A stretch of 64,000 bases of DNA, taken from NCBI RefSeq assembly GCF_022549695.1, contig NZ_JAKZGS010000005.1, positions 150,027 to 214,026 on the forward strand. The letters run 5' to 3'. The notes beneath the pieces were generated by a model, which saw only the letters and a list, made by a program, of their open reading frames with translations, ran no database searches and was not told where the DNA came from. Positions within the stretch are counted from its first letter, which is position 1, and every line of letters starts with the position of its first letter. Both the position numbers and the translations under genes were made by a program. Positions 9,875 to 21,451 of the stretch are shown in pieces. The stretch is from Belliella calami (lineage in GTDB: Bacteria; Bacteroidota; Bacteroidia; Cytophagales; Cyclobacteriaceae).

Positions 9875-10720
9875 TTACTCTAGTTGCTTGATGATCACTT
9901 CAGAAAACAATCTTGACTTTCCTTTGCCACCATAAGTTCCATAAATAGGCAAAGTGTTCAATGGATGATAACTACAAGCAAGGGGGATATAATTTTGGTC
10001 AGAAAGTAAACCCAAGCTGGGATCCAACCCTACCCAGCCAGCTCCTGGTAAAAAGACTTCTACCCAAGCATGAAGCTCATGCCCTTCTGCTAATTCGGGA
10101 TTGAAGGCATAACCACTTACAAATCTGGCTGCCATTCCCACTTTCCTCAGCATCTGTATCAAAAGCCAAGACAAATCCCGACAAGAGCCTTCTTTCATGT
10201 CAAACATCTCTTGCAAGGTCATCAAACCTTCTTCTTCCCTGATAATGTGTTTCCAGTCCTTATGAACATCAGCCACAAGAGCTGCCAAGAAAGAAATATG
10301 ATCTCCTGAAACACTTTTTGCATTATTGATGCAAGTCAGAAGTTCATCATGATCATCTTCAACCTGTCTAAATAGATGCAAAGCTGGCAATAACTCCTCT
10401 GGATAACCAAAGTAATCGAAAGGATATACCAAACCACTTTGAAGTATAAATCCGTATGGATTAAAAGCAGTTATTTCCAACTTTAGTTTTGATTGAACTT
10501 GAAGGCTTGCTGTTGTCTCATTGAACCAAACTTGAAAATAAGAATTGCCCTCTGCATTGATTCTTTCATTTTTCCCCATCGGGTTTGGAGCAATGAGCAA
10601 CTCTGATTCAAGAATCTTGATGTAACTTCTCTGTTGAGGAATCAATAACAAACTATGTGGATTTAGACTTACTTTTTCATCATACGAATACTTCGACAAA
10701 TGATCTACAAGCAGTATCAT
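9875..10720 (-). CDS. Transglutaminase-like cysteine protease of the Anbu operon
   Basis: The 281-residue protein has the bacterial transglutaminase-like N-terminal domain (residues 1-140) followed by a transglutaminase core: catalytic Cys in EGSCRDLSWLL, His in GHELHAWVEVF and Asp in GWVGLDPSLG, forming the Cys-His-Asp triad. Such proteins are usually peptidases or amidases. The start overlaps the end of the Anbu gene by 4 bp (ATGA), so translation is coupled. This gene, Anbu, alpha-E and a permuted ATP-grasp protein make a known conserved cluster proposed to build and remove a small peptide or peptide tag. It is the last gene of the operon. No signal peptide: cytoplasmic. Confidence 0.9.
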   Translation of the reverse strand: MILLVDHLSKYSYDEKVSLNPHSLLLIPQQRSYIKILESELLIAPNPMGKNERINAEGNSYFQVWFNETTASLQVQSKLKLEITAFNPYGFILQSGLVYPFDYFGYPEELLPALHLFRQVEDDHDELLTCINNAKSVSGDHISFLAALVADVHKDWKHIIREEEGLMTLQEMFDMKEGSCRDLSWLLIQMLRKVGMAARFVSGYAFNPELAEGHELHAWVEVFLPGAGWVGLDPSLGLLSDQNYIPLACSYHPLNTLPIYGTYGGKGKSRLFSEVIIKQLE

Positions 10721-11463
10721 AAAATCACATCTGGAATAAGCGTATCTTTTTCAAATGCTTTCTTCAATACATCAGCAGGTAGTTCTTTGATGGCTTCCCG
10801 TAGCCTTCCATTCCAAAATTCAGAAATATGCTGAAGTTCTTGCTGACTGAATCTTTTTTCTATGATGTTATAGGTGTCGTTTTCCAACACAACTGTATCA
10901 ATAGGGAAATCTACATCATTCGCTGAAATTCTTGTTGCATCAAATGATAAGAAAGCACATTTCAAAGCATAATCCAAAGGCTCATCATAAGTTAAGGAGC
11001 GTTTTAGAACTGGGTTTCCTCCACCAGAATTCCCAATAATCACAAATGGGGTCCCTCTTCTGATTTCTATCCAGTTTCCTTGAGGATAAAGTAGATAGAG
11101 TTTTGGAGATTTATCTTCCTCAAGCTGACCACCAATGATGGAAAACAGATTGAAAGACAACCCTGCGGACTCCAAATGCTCTTTATCTTCCTGCGCGACG
11201 CGCTTTATCTGATCTCCAAATTCATTTACAGCTTTGTAGAGTTTGTTGAATTTATCATCTCTTTCTTCAATGATTTCAGAAAAATAAGTAATGGCCTTAT
11301 CCCTAACAGATCGTAACCCTGAAGTCATGATAAAGAAAGAATGCTTCTTTTTATTGACTGTATATACTTTTTTGGAAGTAGTGGTTTCGCTGCCAGAAGT
11401 GATCCTTGTATCGGATAGACCTACTATACCGTGTTTTGTTTTAATACCTAGGCAAAATGTCAT
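10717..11463 (-). CDS. Anbu: proteasome-type Ntn-hydrolase peptidase
   Basis: The 248-residue protein starts MTFCLGIKT, so removal of Met1 would expose Thr2 as the N-terminal nucleophile of the proteasome beta-subunit fold. GIVGLSDTR carries the conserved Asp, and SKKVYTVNKKKHSFFIMTSG matches the Lys-strand that follows. Length and neighbours match Anbu (ancestral beta subunit), which assembles into open helical or ring forms rather than the classic 20S barrel. The start shares one base with the stop of the alpha-E gene and its end overlaps the transglutaminase start by 4 bp, giving a tightly coupled operon. Substrates are not known. Confidence 0.9.
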   Translation of the reverse strand: MTFCLGIKTKHGIVGLSDTRITSGSETTTSKKVYTVNKKKHSFFIMTSGLRSVRDKAITYFSEIIEERDDKFNKLYKAVNEFGDQIKRVAQEDKEHLESAGLSFNLFSIIGGQLEEDKSPKLYLLYPQGNWIEIRRGTPFVIIGNSGGGNPVLKRSLTYDEPLDYALKCAFLSFDATRISANDVDFPIDTVVLENDTYNIIEKRFSQQELQHISEFWNGRLREAIKELPADVLKKAFEKDTLIPDVIL

Positions 11464-12440
11464 TATTGTTCATTAATTTGAGATACAAAATTATGTTTTA
11501 TTTGAAAGAAATTTTGGTCAATCTCATTTGAGATTTTATTTATCTTCAATTGCATATCGTCTAAATACTCGTGAAGTCCAGAATTGATCACATCAGATAC
11601 ATCATCAAATTCCAATTTAGACCTTAATTCACCCATTGCTTTTTCAGCGCTGTTTCTGTAACCCGAAGCTCCTTCTCCTGTAATCTTTTGAAGACATTTT
11701 TCAGCTTCTACCAGGCAGAAAAACATGGATCTTGGGAAATACTTATTGAGAACCAAAAACTCAACAACGTTGGAGGAATCAATATTCCCATATATTCTTC
11801 TATAAGTATTGAATGCAGTCACTGATTTCAAAAGTGCTGTCCAATGCAAAAAATCCAATGGAGTTCCTATCATGGTGGGGGATGGAAGAATGATATGGTA
11901 CTTGACATCAAGAATCCGACTTGTTTTGTCTGCCCTTTCGAGATACATTCCCAACTGTCTGAAATGCCACCCCTCAGTCCTTGCTACAGTGCTTTCTGCA
12001 AGTCCATAAAGCAATAATACCTGATTCTTTACCGATTCGAAAAACTCTCTCAAATCTTCAGCTTTCCATTCTTTTTTTGTGGATTTTTTTTGTACAAAAT
12101 GATAAAGCTCATTCAACTTTTCCCAAGTTTCTTTCGTCAAGTTCTCTCTTATGATCCTTGCATTTTCCCTCGCAAAAGTAATGGAGGATATAATAGAATT
12201 CAGATTGTCTGAATCAAAGGTCAAAAAATGAATGACATTTTTTCGGTCAAACTTTAAGTTCTTTTTTACAAAAAGCTCATGATCTCCTGTTGCCAGCACA
12301 AGTGGTTCCCACTGCTCATTCATATCAGGAGGTAAGTCCATCGATAAGTTGATATTTACATCTATAAATCGGGCATAGTTTTCTGCTCTCTCCAAATATC
12401 TACCCAACCAATATATTGAATTTGCTACTCTACTTAACAT
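11463..12440 (-). CDS. Alpha-E domain protein (DUF403) of the Anbu operon
   Basis: The 325-residue all-helical protein opens with the family signature MLSRVANSIYWLGRYLERAE; further motifs are RTEGWHFRQLGMYLERADKT and a central AFNTYRRIYG. Alpha-E proteins accompany circularly permuted ATP-grasp and transglutaminase proteins in the Anbu cluster, where the set is proposed to make and degrade a peptide-like product; the biochemical role is unproven. It lies 9 bp downstream of the ATP-grasp gene and touches the Anbu start, so it is in the same transcript. No signal or membrane segment. Family assignment is certain, function inferred. Confidence 0.92.
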   Translation of the reverse strand: MLSRVANSIYWLGRYLERAENYARFIDVNINLSMDLPPDMNEQWEPLVLATGDHELFVKKNLKFDRKNVIHFLTFDSDNLNSIISSITFARENARIIRENLTKETWEKLNELYHFVQKKSTKKEWKAEDLREFFESVKNQVLLLYGLAESTVARTEGWHFRQLGMYLERADKTSRILDVKYHIILPSPTMIGTPLDFLHWTALLKSVTAFNTYRRIYGNIDSSNVVEFLVLNKYFPRSMFFCLVEAEKCLQKITGEGASGYRNSAEKAMGELRSKLEFDDVSDVINSGLHEYLDDMQLKINKISNEIDQNFFQIKHNFVSQINEQ

Positions 12441-12449
12441 ATTTCTTGA

Positions 12450-13877
12450 TTAATTATATAAAACCCATGTATCTTTACTACCCCCACCTTGAGAGCTGTT
12501 GACTACCAATGATCCTTTTTTGAGTGCTACCCTTGTGAGTGCACCAGGAATCACTTCGATCTCTTCGCCATATAATATGTATGGTCGAAGATCTACATGG
12601 CGTCCTTCCAAGCCATCCTCTGTCAAAGTGGGGACAGTTGACAATGAAAGTGTTGGCTGAGCAATATAATTGTTTGGATTGTTCCTGATCAAGTTTCTGA
12701 ATTTCTCATGTTCTGCAGCATCAGCTTTTGGTCCGATTAGCATTCCATAGCCTCCGGCTGCATTGGTTTCTTTTACAACCAGGTTATGGATATTTTCCAA
12801 AACATACTTTCTATCATCTTCTTCCCTGCATAAATAAGTTGGGACATTATTTAATATTGGTTCTTCATTCAAATAATACTTGATGATCCTTGGCACATAA
12901 GCATACACAGCTTTGTCATCAGCTACACCTGTCCCAGGAGCATTTGCGAACGCAATGTTTCCTGCTTTGTAAGCTTCAAAAATGCCAGGAACTCCAAGCA
13001 TAGAGTCTGGATTGAATGCCATTGGATCCATAAATGTATCATCAATCCTTCTATAAAGAACATCAATTTGCTGGAGACCTTTGGTAGTCTGCATATAGAC
13101 TTTATTATTTTTTGTCACCAAATCGATTCCAGATACCAGCTCTACTCCCATTTGTAATGCTAAATAAGAGTGCTCAAAGTACGCTGAATTATAAATCCCA
13201 GGCGTCAAAACGCCAACAATTGGCTTTTCTTTATTGGATAGAAATTGAAGCATTTTGAGCAATTTTGCTGGATAATCCGACACTGGCATCACACCCATCG
13301 AATTGAAAAGCTCAGGATAAGCTCTCTTGATGATTTCCCTACTTTCAAGCATGTAGGACACTCCTGATGGACATCTAAGATTGTCTTCCAAGATATAATA
13401 CTCGCCATTTTTATCCCTCACAAGGTCGGTACCCGTAATATGACACCAAATTCCCTTAGGAGGAGTCAGGCCAATACATGGTTCTAAATAATCCTTACTC
13501 TTCAGTATCAAATCCTCAGGTACTATTCCGTCCTTGAGGATCTTTCTTTCATTGTAAATATCTTGTAGAAAAAGATTCAAAGCATGTATCCTTTGTTTCA
13601 ATCCAGCTTCCAATAATTTCCATTCCGAATTTGGGATGATCCGAGGTACAATATCCAAATGCAATATCTTCTCCGTTCCTTGATTGTCATGATAGACATT
13701 AAAAGTCATCCCCATTGCAATCTGGGTCTTGTTTGCCGAAAACTGCAATTGAGACATCTTCTTGGGACTTGTCTTTTTGACCAAGCTCAAAAAAGAATTG
13801 TAATGTTGACGGCAAGCACCGTCTGGATTGAACATCTCATCAAAGTTACCATTGATTTGGTAATTCACTGTTTCCAT
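12450..13877 (-). CDS. Circularly permuted ATP-grasp protein of the Anbu operon
   Basis: The 475-residue protein has the family landmarks: FNPDGACRQHY near the N-terminus, DLVRDKNGEYYILEDNLRCPSG (GEYYILEDN as the permuted grasp core), RRIDDTFMDP, PGTGVADDKAVYAYVP and VVKETNAAGGYGMLIGP, ending in NSSQGGGSKDTW. Circularly permuted ATP-grasp type 2 enzymes are thought to form peptide or amide bonds through acyl-phosphate intermediates. It is the first gene of the four-gene Anbu operon, so the promoter lies in the AT-rich gap to its right (13878 onward). Cytoplasmic. The actual substrate is unknown. Confidence 0.92.
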   Translation of the reverse strand: METVNYQINGNFDEMFNPDGACRQHYNSFLSLVKKTSPKKMSQLQFSANKTQIAMGMTFNVYHDNQGTEKILHLDIVPRIIPNSEWKLLEAGLKQRIHALNLFLQDIYNERKILKDGIVPEDLILKSKDYLEPCIGLTPPKGIWCHITGTDLVRDKNGEYYILEDNLRCPSGVSYMLESREIIKRAYPELFNSMGVMPVSDYPAKLLKMLQFLSNKEKPIVGVLTPGIYNSAYFEHSYLALQMGVELVSGIDLVTKNNKVYMQTTKGLQQIDVLYRRIDDTFMDPMAFNPDSMLGVPGIFEAYKAGNIAFANAPGTGVADDKAVYAYVPRIIKYYLNEEPILNNVPTYLCREEDDRKYVLENIHNLVVKETNAAGGYGMLIGPKADAAEHEKFRNLIRNNPNNYIAQPTLSLSTVPTLTEDGLEGRHVDLRPYILYGEEIEVIPGALTRVALKKGSLVVNSSQGGGSKDTWVLYN

Positions 13878-14416
13878 AAAATTTTGTTTAATAGGTTAAA
13901 AATCTGACTTATAATTTAAGTAAAATATGTCATTATTGCAAAAATTATGCTTTTCAAATAAAGATTTTTTACGATCACACTTCGTTTTCTCAAAGTTTTA
14001 TAAACACAAAATATTGACTTTAAATTAGTTAACTTATCAAAAATATTTAAACAGCTTAAAATTCAAACTGATTTTTATAAAATCATTATAAATTAAAACT
14101 CATTAAGGTAAATTTTCAATCTCTTTTCCATTAAAAAGTTAAAAAAATCAAACTATTAGTGTTTAAATAATTCGAATATTAATTATTTGATATTAATTGA
14201 GACCGCTGGAAAAGAAGTTGACAATCATAATTTTGATCTTAAGGTGCTCAATATTTACTCTAAAAAATTGTTTTGTTTTATATCTGGACTAATCCTGTAG
14301 AACTAAGTTTATTTTTAAAAAAAATTTAGAAAATAGATTTTTTAATCGATGACTAAACAAAAACAGATTGCCAAAATGAATCAGCAATCTTTTTTAAAGT
14401 GAGTATAATCTTCTTT
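13878..14416. other. AT-rich intergenic region between the Anbu operon and metG
   Basis: No gene is supportable here. The left side should carry the Anbu operon promoter; the right end has the metG terminator (14365-14390). The rest is AT-rich without repeats that I can recognise. Confidence 0.5.
14365..14390. terminator. Terminator downstream of metG
   Basis: The stem AGATTGC / GCAATCT with a 12-nt loop is bounded by an A-run on the left (a U-run on minus-strand RNA) and a T-run on the right. It lies 27 bp beyond the metG stop. Confidence 0.65.
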
Positions 14417-16477
14417 TTAACTTATCATCGAGCCATTGGCTGTATTTGCACCGGGCTTTAACAATCTCAAACTACCGTCTTTATCTTCTGCCATCAAAAT
14501 CATTCCTTCAGAATCTATCCCCATCATCTTGCGTGGTGCTAAGTTGATCAACATCGTGACTTGCTGACCTATCAAATCTTCTGGTTTGAAAAACTCCGCT
14601 ACTCCACTCAAAACAGTCCTTTTTCCTAAGCCTGTATCTACAGTCAACTTTAAGAGTTTCTTGGATTTGGGCATTGGTTCTGCTGTAAGCACGGTGACTA
14701 CACGCATATCCAACTTGGCGAAGTCTTCGTAAGTAATTGTTTCCTTTTCTGGGGTTACAACTGCATTTTCCAATTCATTCTTCTTTTTGGCTTCCAACAA
14801 TTTATTTACTTGTGCTTCTACCACATTGTCTTCGATTTTTTCGAACAACAATGCCGCCGGATTGATTCTAACACCAGCTTTCAACAAATCAAACTCACCT
14901 GCATTCTTCCAGTTCAAACCAGTTAGGTTGAACATATTGAATATTTTTTCCGAGGTAAATGGCAAAAAGGGTTCTGCAACCACTGCTAGGTTTGAAGCAA
15001 TATTCAAAGCAATATTCAAGATTGTTCCTGTACGATCTTTGTCCTCTTTTATCGTCTTCCAAGGCTCAGTATCTGCCAAGTATTTATTACCCAATCTTGC
15101 AAAATCCATTACAAAAGAAAGTGCTTCTCTAAACCTGTATCTTTCTATTGAAGCCGCAATTTTATCCGGAAATGCCTTCATTGCCTCCAAAACCTCTTCA
15201 TCATAAGGAGACAAATCAGATTTGGCAGGTACAACTCCTCCAAAGAACTTATGGGTAAGTACAACTGCCCTGTTTACAAAATTGCCATACACAGCTACCA
15301 ACTCGGAATTATTTCTTCCCTGAAAATCCTTCCAAGTAAAGTCATTGTCTTTTGTCTCTGGAGCATTTGCCGTCAATACATAGCGCAAGACATCTTGTTT
15401 ATCAGGAAATTCCTCCAAATATTCATGCAACCAAACAGCCCAATTTCTGGAAGTTGAAATCTTCTCACCTTCCAAGTTCAAAAATTCATTTGCAGGTACA
15501 TTCTCAGGAAGGATATACTCACCATGCGTTTTTAGAATAGCAGGGAAAATAATACAATGGAACACAATATTATCTTTTCCGATAAAGTGCACCAACTTGG
15601 TCTCTTCATCTTTCCAATATGGCTCCCAGTCTTTACCTTTTTCATTTGCCCACTCTTTAGTAGAAGAGATATAGCCAATAGGTGCATCAAACCAAACATA
15701 AAGCACTTTCCCATCGGCACCTTCTACAGGAACTGGTATTCCCCAGTCCAAATCCCTAGTCATAGACCTTGCCTGCAATCCATCACCCGCCTCCAACCAA
15801 GAGCGACATTGCCCAAGTACATTATTCTTCCAGTCATCCTTATGATCAACAAGAATCCATTTTTGTAAAAACTCAGTATATCTAGCCAAATCCAGAAACC
15901 AATGCTTAGTCTCTTTCAAGATAGGTGTGTTCCCACTTAGCTTTGATTTTGGATTGATCAAGTCTGTAGGACTCAAAGAACTTCCACATTTTTCGCACTG
16001 ATCGCCATATGCTCCATCATGTCCACACTTAGGGCAAGTGCCTTCAATATATCTGTCAGCCAAGAACTGCCCTGCTTCTTCATCAAAATACTGCTCTGTG
16101 GATTGTTCCAAGAATTCTCCTTTTTCATAAAGATCCTTGAAAAATGCAGAAGCTGTTTCGTGATGGATTTTTGCAGAAGTTCTTGAATAATGGTCAAAAC
16201 TAATTCCGAAAGCTTCAAAGCTCCCTTTCATCATCTCATGATATCTGTCCACGACTTCCTGTGGCGTAATCCCCTCCTTTTTGGCTTTGATGGTAATCGC
16301 TACTCCATGTTCATCAGAACCGCAAACATAAGCCACATCTCTCCCCATAGACCGAAGGTATCTAACATAAATATCGGATGGAATATAACAACCAGCCATG
16401 TGACCTATGTGAAGTGGGCCATTGGCATAAGGCAAAGCAGAAGTAACTGTATATCTTTTAAAGTCTTTATTATTCAT
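14417..16477 (-). CDS. metG: Methionyl-tRNA synthetase
   Basis: About 686 residues from the ATG at 16477 ([11 protein letters not shown]). Three more codons upstream would need a TTG start, which I rejected. Catalytic motifs are PLHIGH (HIGH motif, about residues 20-25) and KISTSR (KMSKS loop, residues 339-344). A zinc knuckle with two CxxC pairs (CPKCG, CEKCG) marks the long MetRS form. The C-terminal region ([12 protein letters not shown] ... [13 protein letters not shown]) is the EMAP/Arc1p-like tRNA-binding domain, giving the usual length of long bacterial MetRS. It charges tRNA-Met and initiator tRNA in the cytoplasm. It follows the TetR gene by 54 bp on the same strand and has a terminator downstream. 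Confidence 0.97.
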   Translation of the reverse strand: MNNKDFKRYTVTSALPYANGPLHIGHMAGCYIPSDIYVRYLRSMGRDVAYVCGSDEHGVAITIKAKKEGITPQEVVDRYHEMMKGSFEAFGISFDHYSRTSAKIHHETASAFFKDLYEKGEFLEQSTEQYFDEEAGQFLADRYIEGTCPKCGHDGAYGDQCEKCGSSLSPTDLINPKSKLSGNTPILKETKHWFLDLARYTEFLQKWILVDHKDDWKNNVLGQCRSWLEAGDGLQARSMTRDLDWGIPVPVEGADGKVLYVWFDAPIGYISSTKEWANEKGKDWEPYWKDEETKLVHFIGKDNIVFHCIIFPAILKTHGEYILPENVPANEFLNLEGEKISTSRNWAVWLHEYLEEFPDKQDVLRYVLTANAPETKDNDFTWKDFQGRNNSELVAVYGNFVNRAVVLTHKFFGGVVPAKSDLSPYDEEVLEAMKAFPDKIAASIERYRFREALSFVMDFARLGNKYLADTEPWKTIKEDKDRTGTILNIALNIASNLAVVAEPFLPFTSEKIFNMFNLTGLNWKNAGEFDLLKAGVRINPAALLFEKIEDNVVEAQVNKLLEAKKKNELENAVVTPEKETITYEDFAKLDMRVVTVLTAEPMPKSKKLLKLTVDTGLGKRTVLSGVAEFFKPEDLIGQQVTMLINLAPRKMMGIDSEGMILMAEDKDGSLRLLKPGANTANGSMIS

Positions 16478-16531
16478 ATGGTGCAAAGATAGCTTTTTTG
16501 GAAAGTTTTGTTTGAGAAAATCTGGGATATA

Positions 16532-17164
16532 TCAAGCCTTTTGGAACTCTTCTCTAGCTTCATCAGTCAATATTCCTTGATAGATAATCTGGATGGCCTG
16601 ATCGAAAATCTCAGAAGTGCTCAGATTCATTTCGTTACGCATTTCCTTTGGAAATTGAGACAAAAATTTGGGATCAATCAAGCTCTGAATGGCAGATGCA
16701 TAGAGAAGTACAATCATTGTCTTGTTCATTTTTGCAGAGACAAACCCCTTTTCTATTCCTTCTTCGATCAATTTTTGAAATCTTAGATAAGCTGAATCTC
16801 GAATATAATCTTGCAATTCTGACCAGATATCTGGCGCATGGTCTCTCAAATCCTCCAACAACTCTGGATTGATCGGAGCCAAATCACGCGCTACTATCGT
16901 GAGGAAAGATTTCAATTTGACTGTATAGGGAATATGTTTGTTGTCAAAAAGTGCCTGCACTTTGATGGATAACGTGTTTTTCAATAGATCAAAAGACGCT
17001 GCCAGCAATTCCAGCTTTCCAGGAAAATACTTGTAGAGTGTTTTTTTACTCATAGACAGCACCTGGGCGATATCATCCATTGTTGTATTCTTATACCCCT
17101 GCTTCAAGAAAAGCTTATAAGCTCGATCTAAGATTTTGGCTTCTATTTCAGTTTTTTTGCTCAT
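16532..17164 (-). CDS. TetR/AcrR family transcriptional regulator
   Basis: About 210 residues from MSKKTEIEAKIL. The longer frame to 17194 adds ten residues that do not match the family opening. The N-terminal helix-turn-helix is textbook TetR: ILDRAYKLFLKQGYKNTTMD, then DDIAQVLSMSKKTLYKYFPGK, followed by a helical ligand-binding and dimer domain. It precedes metG on the same strand and is divergent from ligA, with about 150 bp between; none of these looks like an obvious regulatory target, and its own promoter is the likeliest one. Ligand unknown. Confidence 0.9.
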   Translation of the reverse strand: MSKKTEIEAKILDRAYKLFLKQGYKNTTMDDIAQVLSMSKKTLYKYFPGKLELLAASFDLLKNTLSIKVQALFDNKHIPYTVKLKSFLTIVARDLAPINPELLEDLRDHAPDIWSELQDYIRDSAYLRFQKLIEEGIEKGFVSAKMNKTMIVLLYASAIQSLIDPKFLSQFPKEMRNEMNLSTSEIFDQAIQIIYQGILTDEAREEFQKA

Positions 17165-17264
17165 TTTTGTGGAATAGGGAGCAAATATATACAATCCGAT
17201 TAATTTACCTGCCCATTTTCCAAACTTAGTCCTTTTGAAAAGCTTTGTGCTTTCGTTGCCATAG

Positions 17265-19769
<2,505 letters not shown>

Positions 19770-19771
19770 TT

Positions 19772-20266
19772 ATGGATATCATTAAAAGGCATTATGTAAA
19801 AAGAAGTTATAGAAAGCACAATTTCACCAAGAATGAAAAACTGTCATTTCCCGAAAAAATAAGCTCCATTGGGATCTTGGCAAGTACTCAAGTGGAGTTT
19901 GTCACATGCAAGGATAAACTAGAGTCAGTCTTTGGAGAATCTGTTGAAATATCGGGGTTTTACGATTCCAGTAGGGACATGGAACATGGGATTTCATCAC
20001 GGGATTTCAATTTATGGGGTAAGCCCAACGCTCGAATCGAAAGGTTTCTCGAAAAAAAAACAGATTTTATATTGGTTCCCACTTTAAACCTTAATCCTTA
20101 TTTACTTTATTTGTTGCTGCATTCGAAAACAGCCATAAAAATCGGATTTCACTCATCTGAGAATCGAAAATATTTGGATTTGATGCTAGACTATAAAGAC
20201 AATAACCTTAAAGAAAGTATCCAAGATTTATTGGATTATTATATTAAAATTAAAGAAGCATGTTAA
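19772..20266 (+). CDS. Conserved hypothetical protein (DUF6913-like)
   Basis: About 164 residues from the ATG at 19772, two bases after the ligA stop; a TTG two codons earlier overlaps ligA and is less likely. Visible features are a basic N-terminus (IKRHYVKRSYRKH), alternating strand-helix segments (SSIGILAST, FILVPTLNLNPYLLYLLL, AIKIGFH) suggesting an alpha/beta fold, and an acidic C-terminus. I recognise it as a Bacteroidota protein commonly found just upstream of dapA, of unknown function. Its last 7 bases overlap the dapA start, so translation is coupled and ligA, this gene and dapA form an operon. Confidence 0.7.
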   Translation: MDIIKRHYVKRSYRKHNFTKNEKLSFPEKISSIGILASTQVEFVTCKDKLESVFGESVEISGFYDSSRDMEHGISSRDFNLWGKPNARIERFLEKKTDFILVPTLNLNPYLLYLLLHSKTAIKIGFHSSENRKYLDLMLDYKDNNLKESIQDLLDYYIKIKEAC

Positions 20267-21117
20267 ACTTATTTGGTACAGGAGTAGCGTTGGTCACACC
20301 TATGAATGAAGATCATTCGATTGATTTTCTAGGTTTGGAAAAGTTGATCAATCATGTAATATCCGAAGGTGCTGATTATCTAGTGGTACAAGGGACAACA
20401 GGTGAATCAGCGACTATGACCAAAGAAGAGAAAAAACAGGTTTTGAATGCATGCCTAAAAATAAATTCTGGAAGGTTACCTATCGTTTATGGCCTGGGAG
20501 GAAACAACACTTATGGAGTTCTTGAAGAAATAGAATCTACTGATTTTTCGGGAATTGACGCCATACTTTCTGTATGCCCTTATTACAACAAGCCCTCGCA
20601 AGCGGGAATTGTAGCACATTATACCACTATAGCAGATGCCAGTCCAGTACCTGTGATACTTTACAATGTACCTGGAAGAACAGTCACGAATATGACTGCT
20701 AACACGACGCTTACCCTCGCGAACCATCCCAATATCATCGCAATGAAAGAAGCTAGTGGCAATTTGGAACAATGCATGAATATTGCAGCAAATATGCCAT
20801 CTGATTTTATGCTGATTTCTGGAGACGATATGATGACAACGGCTCTCCGTGCTCTTGGAGGATCTGGTGTGATTTCGGTTTTAGCAAACGCATATCCTGC
20901 TATCTTCAAAACAATCTGCCATGGGGATATAGAAGCTTCCAAAAAAGCTACTTTCAAACTCCTTTCGCTGAACCCTTTAATGTATGAAGAAAGCAATCCT
21001 GTAGGATTGAAGTATTTATTGAAGGAATTGGGTATCTGTCAAGATGCAGTAAGACTTCCATTAGTCGAAGCTTCTGACGATCTTAGAGAAAAAATAAAAG
21101 CTACCATGGTTCAGTAA
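20260..21117 (+). CDS. dapA: 4-hydroxy-tetrahydrodipicolinate synthase
   Basis: The 285-residue protein carries the full DapA signature: GTGVALVTPM at the start, QGTTGESATM (Thr-Thr of the active site), YNVPGRT with Tyr135 and the Schiff-base Lys163 in IIAMKEASGN, then ISGDDMMTTALRALGGSGVISVLAN. It condenses pyruvate with aspartate semialdehyde, the first committed step to diaminopimelate and lysine. It is the third gene of the ligA operon, overlapping the previous gene by 7 bp, and is followed by a clear terminator. The length is typical. Confidence 0.96.
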   Translation: MLNLFGTGVALVTPMNEDHSIDFLGLEKLINHVISEGADYLVVQGTTGESATMTKEEKKQVLNACLKINSGRLPIVYGLGGNNTYGVLEEIESTDFSGIDAILSVCPYYNKPSQAGIVAHYTTIADASPVPVILYNVPGRTVTNMTANTTLTLANHPNIIAMKEASGNLEQCMNIAANMPSDFMLISGDDMMTTALRALGGSGVISVLANAYPAIFKTICHGDIEASKKATFKLLSLNPLMYEESNPVGLKYLLKELGICQDAVRLPLVEASDDLREKIKATMVQ

Positions 21118-21140
21118 AAATTAAAAGCTAGAACAAGAAT

Positions 21141-21174
21141 AAACCTTTGGGGTTTTCAAATACCCCGAAGGTTT
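21141..21174 (+). terminator. Terminator of the ligA-dapA operon
   Basis: An imperfect 13-bp stem (AAACCTTTGGGGT / ACCCCGAAGGTTT, one T-G pair) lies 23 bp after the dapA stop and is followed by A/T-rich sequence. Confidence 0.75.
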
Positions 21175-21187
21175 AAAAAAGTAATTA

Positions 21188-21429
21188 ATTATCCGCAATG
21201 TTGTTCAGTTTCTATTGACCGGGCTTTCTATATAGAATGAAGGTGTTTCAATCTTAATATATCATTATTGATATTTCTTTATATTTATATCCGTTTTCAT
21301 ACCAGTAGAATCTAAATAATTGAATTAACCTGTGATTTCGAACCAATCTCAATAAATATCCAATATCTATTAGTACCAGTTTGCCAAAAAACAATCGTTT
21401 AATTGATTAGTGGCATGATTGCGGATAAT
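21188..21429. repeat. Inverted-repeat element (TTATCCGCA-end family), copy 3
   Basis: The ends ATTATCCGCAAT (21188-21199) and ATTGCGGATAAT (21418-21429) are perfect 12-bp inverted repeats enclosing 218 bp of non-coding, AT-rich sequence. It fills almost the whole dapA-xseA gap. This is the cleanest copy of the family. Confidence 0.6.
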
Positions 21430-21451
21430 CATATTTCTTTAAATTTCAAAT

